A DNA stretch of 5,856 bases from Kiritimatiellia bacterium. GTDB lineage: Bacteria; Verrucomicrobiota; Kiritimatiellia; RFP12; UBA1067. The stretch covers positions 1 to 5,856 of the forward strand of contig JAQWAM010000108.1 in assembly GCA_028707675.1 (NCBI GenBank), written 5' to 3'. The notes under the pieces were generated by a model that did no database searches, had not been told where the DNA came from, and saw nothing but the letters and a program-made list of their open reading frames with translations. Positions 1 to 5,856 of this stretch are shown in pieces. Within the stretch, counting starts at the first letter, position 1. Each line of letters starts with the position of its first letter. The position numbers were made by a program, and so were the translations under genes.

Positions 1-10
1 GCGCGCTTAA

Positions 11-26
11 GTCAACGGCAGTTGAC
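11..26. promoter_or_regulatory. Inverted repeat over the -35 box, possible operator
   Basis: GTCAAC at 11-16 and GTTGAC at 21-26 form a perfect 6-bp inverted repeat with a 4-base spacer (GGCA). The right arm overlaps the -35 hexamer TTGACA at 22-27, a position where a bound dimeric regulator would block RNA polymerase. No regulator gene is visible in the window and I do not recognise the site as that of a named factor. It could also be a chance small palindrome. Confidence 0.4.
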
Positions 27-51
27 AAAACGGCACAGCTTAAACTATAGT
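22..51 (+). promoter_or_regulatory. Sigma70-type promoter of the Gfo/Idh/MocA gene
   Basis: A perfect -35 hexamer TTGACA lies at 22-27 and a 5/6 match to the -10 box, TATAGT, at 46-51, separated by 18 bases. Transcription would start near 58, giving an untranslated leader of roughly 65 bases before the ATG at 123. The surroundings are AT-rich compared with the coding sequence. It is the best-formed promoter in the window. Confidence 0.6.
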
Positions 52-56
52 TAAAG
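39..56. promoter_or_regulatory. 18-base near-palindrome over the -10 box, possible operator
   Basis: CTTAAACTATAGTTAAAG is symmetric about the 47/48 junction with one mismatched pair (42/53). The inner ten bases AACTATAGTT are a perfect palindrome. It covers the -10 box at 46-51. Together with the inverted repeat at 11-26 it places two symmetric sites on one promoter. Regulator binding is inferred. Part of the symmetry could come from AT-richness alone, although the outer C/G pair and the arm length argue somewhat against that. Confidence 0.4.
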
Positions 57-63
57 AAGCAAG

Positions 64-83
64 GATGCGTTGGGAAGCGCATC
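64..83 (+). other. Hairpin in the 5' leader of the Gfo/Idh/MocA gene
   Basis: GATGCG at 64-69 pairs with CGCATC at 78-83 to give a 6-bp stem, extendable by a U-G pair (70/77). It lies just downstream of the predicted transcription start near 58 and is followed by an AT-rich stretch. No T tract follows, so it does not look like a terminator. It may stabilise the mRNA 5' end. I do not recognise a riboswitch. Confidence 0.3.
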
Positions 84-122
84 GGCATAATAATTAATTC
101 AACAGACAACAGGTAATCGCTG

Positions 123-1424
123 ATGAACGACATCATTGTTTCGCGGAGAACTTTTTTGGCCGGCGCGGGGGCTTTGGCGGCGGCGCCTTCTGTAACATTT
201 GGACAGGCACAGAGGATTTTCAAGGTGGCCCTGGTCGGCTGCGGCGGGCGCGGCTCTGGTGCTGTGCGGGACATCATAGGCGCGGCGGAGCGTCTCGGAC
301 ATAAGGTCATGCTTGTGGGGGCTGCGGACTATTTCAGGGAGAAGGCGCTCAACGTCTGCAAGAGCCACGGTTGCGATGAGAAGTTCGCCTTCGGCGGCGC
401 GGACGGTTACAAGAAGATCATGGAAGGCGATGCCGAGATCGTGCTGCTGGCGGCGCCGCCGATTTTCCGCCCGCGCCACGCCGAGGCATGCGTCAAAGCC
501 GGCAAGCACATTTTCGCGGAGAAGCCGATCGCCACTGATCCTGCCGGGTTGCGGCATTTCCTGAAAACGGCCGAGGCCGCCAAATCCGCCAATCTATCGA
601 TTCTGGCCGGCACCTGCCACCGCCATAACAGCCGGGCGCTGCGGCAGATCGGGCCGGTCCGCAACGGCGTGATCGGCGAGATCCGCGGCGGGGTGGTTTA
701 CCGCTGCCACGGATCCATGAGCCCCAAGAATTACCTGCGGCGCCGGCGCGCGGAGGACAGCAACGCCTCTTACCTGGCCAACAACTGGTACCATTTCCGT
801 GAGATGTCGGGGGATCATCTGACGGAGCAGGCGGTGCATGAGATCGATCTGGCGAACTGGTTCATCGGCCGGCTTCCCGAGCGCGCGATGGGCATCGGGG
901 CGCGGCACCAGCGCTCCACCGGAAACACTTACGACTGTTTCGGGATCGACTACGATTACGGCAACGGGCTGCACGTACACACGGTGGCGCGTCAGATCAA
1001 CGGCTGTTTCGACCGTTGCTGCGCGGTGTTGAGCGGCACAGAAGGCCAGATTGACGTGCTGGGCAGCAAGATCCTGCGTCCGGACGGCAAGAGCGAACCT
1101 TTCCCGTTTGACGAGAAGGCGATTGAAGGCCGCGACAACAACATGCTTGTGATGGAGCACTCGGACTTTCTGGAGGGGCTGCTCAGCGGCAAGCTGCTGG
1201 AGGAGGGCGAGCAGGTGGCGATGGCCACGGCGACCGGCATGCTGGGCACGATGGCTGCCTACACCGGCCAGATGATACGCATGTCGGATCTGCTCACCAA
1301 CCGGGATTCGCCCTTCTACAACATGAACAACCCGTTCACGGCCGAGGATTTCGAGAAGGGCGACATCGCCGAGATATTTGAGAACAAGCCGGCGGTCCCC
1401 GGCAAGCCCGAGGTCAAAGAGTAG
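123..1424 (+). CDS. Tat-exported Gfo/Idh/MocA-family oxidoreductase
   Basis: A 433-residue NAD(P)-dependent dehydrogenase-type protein, probably acting on a sugar or sugar derivative. The substrate cannot be read from the sequence. Residues 1-28 are a twin-arginine signal: SRRTFLA at 7-13, an Ala/Gly-rich hydrophobic stretch, and likely cleavage near the A-P-S-V-T-F-G-Q segment. This suggests a folded, cofactor-loaded enzyme exported to the periplasm. The Rossmann loop GCGGRG is at 39-44 and the family EKP motif at 133-135 (Lys134 is the expected catalytic or binding lysine). The second-domain block GDHLTEQAVHEIDLANW at 230-246 contains His239 and Asp242, which family members use in the active site. 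The ATG at 123 has a modest AGG at 111-113, nine bases away. The start is supported mainly by the Tat motif lying directly at the N-terminus. Such Tat-signal paralogues are numerous in PVC bacteria. A GH109-like glycosidase role is possible for this fold but I see no specific support. Confidence 0.93.
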   Translation: MNDIIVSRRTFLAGAGALAAAPSVTFGQAQRIFKVALVGCGGRGSGAVRDIIGAAERLGHKVMLVGAADYFREKALNVCKSHGCDEKFAFGGADGYKKIMEGDAEIVLLAAPPIFRPRHAEACVKAGKHIFAEKPIATDPAGLRHFLKTAEAAKSANLSILAGTCHRHNSRALRQIGPVRNGVIGEIRGGVVYRCHGSMSPKNYLRRRRAEDSNASYLANNWYHFREMSGDHLTEQAVHEIDLANWFIGRLPERAMGIGARHQRSTGNTYDCFGIDYDYGNGLHVHTVARQINGCFDRCCAVLSGTEGQIDVLGSKILRPDGKSEPFPFDEKAIEGRDNNMLVMEHSDFLEGLLSGKLLEEGEQVAMATATGMLGTMAAYTGQMIRMSDLLTNRDSPFYNMNNPFTAEDFEKGDIAEIFENKPAVPGKPEVKE

Positions 1425-1425
1425 G

Positions 1426-1442
1426 CCGGCAGTCGGTTTTTT
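1426..1442 (+). terminator. Weak rho-independent terminator of the oxidoreductase gene
   Basis: Directly after the TAG stop (1422-1424), CCG at 1426-1428 can pair with CGG at 1434-1436, plus a possible outer G-U pair, over the loop GCAGT. Six T residues follow at 1437-1442. The stem is short, so the call rests largely on the T run and on its location in the 25-base gap between two convergent genes. On the opposite strand the tract is A-rich, so it would not serve the pseudouridine synthase. Confidence 0.35.
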
Positions 1443-1449
1443 ACGGCGG

Positions 1450-2265
1450 TCACCTGCGGCTTGGCGAAGGCCGCGCACTTGTCAGGGGCTTTTTGAGGAA
1501 GCGGATTTCGGACTCCTTAAGCTCGCGCCACTCGCCGGGCTGCATGTGGGCGATCTTCAGCGGGCCGATGCGGACGCGGGTCAGGCTCAGCACCACGAAA
1601 CGGGCCAGCGAGCACATCTTGCGGATCTGTCGGTTGCGTCCTTCCGTCAGCGTGAAGGCGATCTTGTGGGTGTGGTCGCGTCCGACTTTCAGCACCTCGA
1701 CCTCGACAGGATTGATGCGGTACCCGTCAATCTCCATGCGCGAGCGCAGCAGGGCGATCTTGTTCTCCTCCATGTGGCCGGCCACGCGCGCGATGTAGGT
1801 CTTGGTGTGCCCGTAGCGCGGGTGGGTCATGACTTGGGTGAGCTCGCCGTCGTTGGACATCAGCAGCAGCCCTTCGCTGTCTTTGTCCAGGCGTCCGACC
1901 GGCACCAGGCGCTCCGCGAGATGCTGGCGCATCAGGTCGCAGACCGTGTCGCCGCGCGAGTTGTCGGCAGAGCAGATCAATCCGCGCGGCTTGTACAGCA
2001 GCACGGTACGCAGCGCTTCGGTGGATTTAGCCAAGCGCTTGCCGCGCACCCGTATGTCATCCCGCGCGGGGTCGACGCGCGCGCCGGGTTCTAAGATCAC
2101 GTTGCCGTTGACGGTGACCTCGCCGTTGGCGATCATGTCGGCGGCATGGCGCCGCGAGGCGACGCCGCGGCGGGCGAGCACATTCTGCAGCCGCTCGCCT
2201 TCAGGTCGCGCGCGTTCGTTTTTACCTGTGTCCGGTCGCGCCGGTCTGTTAGAATCTGTTTTCAT
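1450..2265 (-). CDS. RluB/RsuA-family rRNA pseudouridine synthase
   Basis: A 271-residue enzyme that isomerises uridine to pseudouridine in rRNA; 23S rRNA (RluB-like) is likelier than 16S by overall similarity, but the exact site is not determinable here. After a basic, low-complexity N-terminus (1-23) comes an S4 RNA-binding domain at about 24-70 (ERLQNVLARRGVASRR, then NGEVTVNG). The catalytic domain carries GRLDKDSEGLLLMSNDGEL at 124-142 with catalytic Asp127. The family's KTY element is at 155-157 and EGRNRQIRKM at 208-217. A basic tail (KKPLTSARPSPSRR) ends the protein. The ATG at 2265 is the only reasonable start: a TGA lies immediately upstream in frame and no start codon exists before the S4 domain downstream. 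No strong ribosome binding site is seen. The gene converges with the oxidoreductase and is divergent from a small ORF that starts two bases away. Confidence 0.93.
   Translation of the reverse strand: MKTDSNRPARPDTGKNERARPEGERLQNVLARRGVASRRHAADMIANGEVTVNGNVILEPGARVDPARDDIRVRGKRLAKSTEALRTVLLYKPRGLICSADNSRGDTVCDLMRQHLAERLVPVGRLDKDSEGLLLMSNDGELTQVMTHPRYGHTKTYIARVAGHMEENKIALLRSRMEIDGYRINPVEVEVLKVGRDHTHKIAFTLTEGRNRQIRKMCSLARFVVLSLTRVRIGPLKIAHMQPGEWRELKESEIRFLKKPLTSARPSPSRR
2247..2255 (+). promoter_or_regulatory. Extended -10 promoter for the small ORF
   Basis: TGTTAGAAT at 2247-2255 reads as an extended -10 element (TG-n followed by TAGAAT, 5/6 to consensus). I see no matching -35, which extended -10 promoters can lack. 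Transcription would begin near 2262, only about six bases before the ATG at 2268, so the message would be nearly leaderless. The element lies inside the first codons of the pseudouridine synthase gene on the other strand. Confidence 0.3.
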
Positions 2266-2267
2266 TC

Positions 2268-2384
2268 ATGGGACTTTCTGACCGAGATTATATGCGGCCC
2301 GGCGGTGTTCCGCCCCGCAGCCGTCCAAACTGGTGGCAGCGTCTGCGCTTCTGGTTGTGGCGTCTCTGGCACTGGCGCGGCTGA
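2268..2384 (+). CDS. Small Trp/Arg-rich protein with DRDYMR N-terminus
   Basis: A 38-residue ORF beginning MGLSDRDYMRPGG and ending in a Trp/Arg/Leu-rich segment (NWWQRLRFWLWRLWHWRG, residues 21-38, seven Trp). It has an in-frame TAG upstream at 2250-2252 and a TGA at 2382-2384. A DRDYxR start recurs, as I recall, at the N-termini of small or membrane-associated proteins of PVC and related bacteria, for example ahead of rhomboid-type domains; that supports translation but gives no function. The C-terminal half could form an amphipathic, membrane-seeking helix with arginines facing one side. It starts two bases from the divergent pseudouridine synthase ATG. An extended -10 element lies just upstream and a strong hairpin spans its stop codon. 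No good ribosome binding site is present. It could instead be a chance ORF or the remnant of a longer protein. Confidence 0.5.
   Translation: MGLSDRDYMRPGGVPPRSRPNWWQRLRFWLWRLWHWRG
2287..2292 (-). promoter_or_regulatory. -10 box of the pseudouridine synthase gene
   Basis: On the minus strand 2292-2287 reads TATAAT, a perfect -10 consensus, in otherwise GC-rich sequence. Transcription would start near 2280, leaving a leader of about 15 bases before the ATG at 2265. No recognisable -35 stands 16-18 bases further upstream. The same bases encode the Asp-Tyr-Met part of the DRDYMR motif of the small plus-strand ORF, so the match may be partly a by-product of coding. Confidence 0.35.
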
Positions 2385-2410
2385 CAGCCGCGGCCGGCGC
2401 TTCCGGTCGC
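2376..2410 (+). terminator. Two overlapping GC-rich hairpins at the end of the small ORF
   Basis: CGCGGCT (2376-2382) and AGCCGCG (2386-2392) make a perfect 7-bp stem with a 3-base loop centred on the small ORF's stop codon. An alternative stem follows: GCGGCCGG (2390-2397) with CCGGTCGC (2403-2410), eight pairs including one G-U, loop CGCTT. In minus-strand RNA the second stem would carry an A-C mismatch, so it fits a plus-strand transcript better. There is no T tract, so intrinsic termination is doubtful. The hairpins sit in the gap between convergent genes. Confidence 0.35.
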
Positions 2411-2414
2411 GCCG

Positions 2415-2984
2415 TCATCCCGCGCCTTCGCGGTAGGCGGCCAGCGCCGCGCGGAAGGCAGCGGACCCGGCATAGCCGCAGGGTTTGAACTCAGGGCAGA
2501 ACCCGCGGTAAACGCACTCCGGCACGCAGACGCTGTAAAGTTCGGGCTCGCATTTGCGTATCTCGTCCAGCACCAGGCGCCAGGCGGCGGTGGTTTCAGG
2601 CGAGGCCTGGCGGCACAGGCGTTTGCGCGAGATGAAGATGACGGCCTGCGCGTTGGCGAAGCACTCGTGGTTCACCAGGGCGGCCTGCGGGATCGCGTCG
2701 CGGTTGACGCCGGTGCGGTCGGACCGCTGCGTGCTGACGAAATGCTCGATGCCGATCTTATGGCGCACAAAATGCACGCTGACCCAGTATTTGAGGTTCA
2801 TCCATTTCCACTTGAAGGTCATCTGGCGTATAGGCGAGTGCTCCGAGAGCAGGATGCGCCGTTTCCAGGCCGGGCCCGGCTCTTTCTCGCCCTCCTCCAT
2901 GCGGATGGTGGTGCGCGCCGCGTCGGCCACATCGCGCCAATTGAAGCGGGCCTTGAAATATTTAAGGGTTAGCTGCTGTTCCAT
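2415..2984 (-). CDS. Divergent ThyX-like (FAD-dependent thymidylate synthase) protein
   Basis: A 189-residue protein resembling flavin-dependent thymidylate synthases, which make dTMP from dUMP using FAD and methylenetetrahydrofolate. Support is the SEHSPIR block at 47-53, typical of the 'HxxxR' region, followed by RHKIGIEHFVS at 74-84. This matches the spacing of the ThyX signature RHR-x7-S but has Lys in place of the third Arg; the canonical NE within that motif is also absent, with a Glu at residue 80 instead. ISRKRLCRQASPET at 118-131 fits the family's C-terminal substrate-binding helix. The C-terminus holds Cys153, Cys157, Cys163 and Cys169, a possible metal-binding cluster; I recall similar tails in phage-type relatives. 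The ATG at 2984 is chosen because it begins the conserved-looking MEQQLTLKYF; a TTG at 3023 would add 13 unremarkable residues. The gene is divergent from asnS. Whether it still makes dTMP is uncertain. The fold assignment is fairly firm, the activity less so. Confidence 0.75.
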   Translation of the reverse strand: MEQQLTLKYFKARFNWRDVADAARTTIRMEEGEKEPGPAWKRRILLSEHSPIRQMTFKWKWMNLKYWVSVHFVRHKIGIEHFVSTQRSDRTGVNRDAIPQAALVNHECFANAQAVIFISRKRLCRQASPETTAAWRLVLDEIRKCEPELYSVCVPECVYRGFCPEFKPCGYAGSAAFRAALAAYREGAG

Positions 2985-3040
2985 ACGCCCGAACAGTTTC
3001 GGGTTTTTGCGCGCCGAATGCAATCTGATTTATGAACGGA

Positions 3041-3069
3041 TTGACAAAGTTGAGCCGATCGTCCAAATT
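3041..3069 (+). promoter_or_regulatory. Possible asnS promoter
   Basis: TTGACA at 3041-3046 is a perfect -35 match. Seventeen bases later CAAATT (3064-3069) is only a 3/6 match to the -10 consensus. If real, transcription would begin at about 3076-3077, right at the chosen asnS start codon. It would also rule out the upstream ATG at 3032 as the start. The -10 is poor, so this is tentative. Confidence 0.25.
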
Positions 3070-3076
3070 GGTGCGC

Positions 3077-4465
<1,389 letters not shown>

Positions 4466-4491
4466 AGGACCGGCGGGGTGTGATTAAGTTT

Positions 4492-4501
4492 AGTTATAAC
4501 T
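4492..4501. repeat. AT-rich 10-base palindrome AGTTATAACT
   Basis: AGTTATAACT is a perfect palindrome 26 bases past the asnS stop, with two further matching outer pairs beyond one mismatch (4490/4503 and 4489/4504). It contains TATAAC (4495-4500), a 5/6 match to a -10 box, but no -35 is visible upstream. It shares the word TAGTTA with the palindrome at 39-56, though the half-sites are arranged differently. It may be an operator or nothing. Confidence 0.25.
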
Positions 4502-4505
4502 GAAT

Positions 4506-4531
4506 CGCACCAAGGCAGAGGGGCGTTTTTT
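4506..4531 (+). terminator. Weak rho-independent terminator after asnS
   Basis: CGCACC (4506-4511) pairs with GGGGCG (4520-4525) with one A-G mismatch, loop of eight bases, and is followed at once by six T residues at 4526-4531. The stem is imperfect but the hairpin plus T run has the right form and lies 41 bases past the asnS stop. TCGCACC (4505-4511) could instead pair perfectly with GGTGCGA (4543-4549), which would disrupt this stem. Confidence 0.4.
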
Positions 4532-4610
4532 CTATGATTATGGGTGCGAACTGATGTAACATAAAACATTGATTTGTTCCGGAAGGGGTTAACAAAAAAA
4601 AGGGGGAAGG

Positions 4611-5856
4611 ATGAAACAAAGGTTTGCGGTTTTCGCAGTGTGCGCGCTGGCGCTGAATTCACATCTCATGGCGGATGTGCGCCTGCCGAAAATTTTCAAC
4701 AGCGACATGGTTTTGCAGCAGGGGGTCAAGCTGCCCGTGTGGGGCTGGGCCGGACCCGGCGAGAAGGTCGCGGTCGAGTTCGCGGGACAGCGGCATGAGA
4801 CCGAGGCCAAGCCCGACGGCACATGGCGCGTGGAGCTCGCCCCGTTAAAGGCGACGGACAAGCCGGCGGTGTTCAAGGTCACTGGCGCCAACACGGTGGA
4901 GTTCACGAATGTGGTGGTCGGGGAAGTGTGGTTCTGTTCCGGGCAATCTAACATGGCGATGCTTGTGCGCTACACGGACAACGCCGAGCGGGAGATCGCC
5001 GGCGCGAAGTTCCCGATGATCCGCCATTTCAAGGCGCCGAATGTTTACAAGCCGGCGCCGCAGCAAGACATCAACGCCAAGTGGGTGGTCACGACGCCGG
5101 AGACGGTTCCGCATCAGTCGGCGGTGGCTTACTATTTCGGGCGGCGGCTGCACCAGGCGCTGAAGGTGCCGGTCGGCCTGATAAACAGCTCTTGGGGCGG
5201 CACGCGCATCGAGCCGTGGACGCCAGCCTGCGGCTTCGAGGGCATACCGGCGCTGGCCGGCATCAAAGCGCGCGTGGACACCGCCGACCCTGAGTCTGCG
5301 TTACACAAGCGTGTGCTTGGCGACTACATCGAGGCTTTGCAGGCTTGGATATCTGAGGCGCAGACCAAGACCGCCAAGGCGGAGACAATCAGTTTGCCGC
5401 CGAATTTCCCGTCGCATCTGGTTTTTCCGTCCGGCAAGGGCAGGCATCAGGAGCCGACGGTGCTGTATAACGGCATGGTGTCGGGGCTGGTCCCGTTCGC
5501 GATCCGCGGCGCGATCTGGTATCAGGGGTGCAGCAACAACGGCGAGGGCATGCTTTATCTCGAAAAGACCAAGGCGCTGGTCAACGGCTGGCGCAAAGTT
5601 TGGGGGCAGGGGGAATTCCCTTACTATCTGGTGCAGTTGGCGCCTTACAACTACGGCGCGCACCGCGCGAAGAGTCTTCCCGAAATATGGGAAGCGCAGG
5701 CGGCTGTGCCCGCGGCCATCCCCAACACGGGCTGCACGGTCATCAACGACATCGGGAACATCAAAGACATTCATCCGCGCAACAAGCAGGATGTGGGGTT
5801 GCGCATGGCAAACCAGGCGCTGAACCGCACTTACGGCATGAAGGATATCCGCTGGG
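4611..5856 (+). CDS. Secreted sialate O-acetylesterase-like SGNH hydrolase, 3' truncated
   Basis: The first 415 residues of an esterase of the sialate O-acetylesterase (SASA/SGNH) family, which removes O-acetyl groups from sialic acids or from other acetylated glycans. The reading frame is open at the window's right edge; full members usually run to about 450-650 residues. Residues 1-21 are a Sec signal peptide (Lys2, Arg4, hydrophobic core, cleavage after LMA), so it acts outside the cytoplasm. An N-terminal beta domain (about 25-100: MVLQQGVKLPVWGWAGPGE) precedes the hydrolase. GEVWFCSGQSNM at 104-115 carries nucleophile Ser113. INSSWGGTRIEPWTP at 191-205 is the conserved Gly block. WYQGCSNN at 303-310 replaces the common WYQGESN. 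Asp386 and His388 (KDIHPRNK) complete the triad. The ATG at 4611 follows AGGGGGAAGG (4601-4610), the best ribosome binding site here. Xylan or pectin acetylesterase activity is also possible. Confidence 0.93.
   Translation, partial: MKQRFAVFAVCALALNSHLMADVRLPKIFNSDMVLQQGVKLPVWGWAGPGEKVAVEFAGQRHETEAKPDGTWRVELAPLKATDKPAVFKVTGANTVEFTNVVVGEVWFCSGQSNMAMLVRYTDNAEREIAGAKFPMIRHFKAPNVYKPAPQQDINAKWVVTTPETVPHQSAVAYYFGRRLHQALKVPVGLINSSWGGTRIEPWTPACGFEGIPALAGIKARVDTADPESALHKRVLGDYIEALQAWISEAQTKTAKAETISLPPNFPSHLVFPSGKGRHQEPTVLYNGMVSGLVPFAIRGAIWYQGCSNNGEGMLYLEKTKALVNGWRKVWGQGEFPYYLVQLAPYNYGAHRAKSLPEIWEAQAAVPAAIPNTGCTVINDIGNIKDIHPRNKQDVGLRMANQALNRTYGMKDIRW

Noticed and set aside
1388..1430. GCCGGC copies at 1388-1393 and 1425-1430 as a terminator stem
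   Set aside because: Each copy is self-complementary and they are 31 bases apart across the coding end; the T run is not adjacent to the second copy.
594..1478. A 294-residue open frame on the minus strand
   Set aside because: It lies antisense to the oxidoreductase, whose frame carries Tat, Rossmann and EKP motifs. The minus-strand translation is Arg/His/Ala-rich without recognisable domains, as expected in GC-rich DNA.
1378..2094. A 238-residue open frame on the plus strand
   Set aside because: It is antisense to the pseudouridine synthase, whose S4 and GRLD motifs are unmistakable; the translation shows no domain.
2415..2984. Prophage remnant suggested by the phage-type ThyX resemblance
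   Set aside because: No integrase, attachment repeat or other phage gene is present, and the neighbours are ordinary chromosomal genes.
2985..3023. N-terminal extension of the ThyX-like protein from a TTG start at 3023
   Set aside because: The 13 extra residues show no family feature and no ribosome binding site precedes the TTG; the ATG at 2984 is preferred.
2985..3076. T-box riboswitch or other long leader regulating asnS
   Set aside because: The gap between the two divergent genes is only 92 bases and contains no specifier stem, T-box sequence or terminator.

Overview
The window suggests a GC-rich bacterium of the PVC group, most likely Lentisphaerae, Kiritimatiellota or Verrucomicrobia in the broad sense. 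This is an inference, resting on a Tat-exported Gfo/Idh/MocA oxidoreductase beside a secreted sialate O-acetylesterase-type SGNH hydrolase, a combination frequent in glycan-degrading members of that group. No rRNA or marker gene fixes the taxon. I saw no tRNA, CRISPR array, insertion sequence or phage structural gene.

Layout from left to right. Positions 1-122 are a regulatory region with a good sigma70-type promoter overlaid by two palindromes, then a leader hairpin. It drives a Tat-signal oxidoreductase (123-1424, +). Converging on it is an RluB/RsuA-family pseudouridine synthase (1450-2265, -). Two bases beyond that gene's start codon begins a 38-residue tryptophan- and arginine-rich small ORF on the opposite strand (2268-2384, +), whose N-terminus reads DRDYMR. 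Two GC-rich hairpins follow in the gap before a converging, divergent ThyX-like protein (2415-2984, -). Asparaginyl-tRNA synthetase (asnS, 3077-4465, +) diverges from the ThyX-like gene. A 145-base gap with a weak terminator and palindromes leads to the secreted sialate O-acetylesterase-like gene (4611 to the right edge, +), which is cut off by the window.

The genes do not form one operon: strands alternate and no two neighbours are clearly co-transcribed. Two genes (oxidoreductase, esterase) look like cell-envelope glycan metabolism. Two (pseudouridine synthase, AsnRS) are translation housekeeping. The ThyX-like protein belongs by homology to dTMP synthesis, but its signature motif is altered.

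I did not find a clear new multi-gene system. The items most worth a second look are the small DRDYMR ORF with face-to-face overlapping promoters at 2247-2292, the ThyX-like protein with an RHK signature and a C-terminal cysteine cluster, and the double palindrome over the promoter at 11-56.
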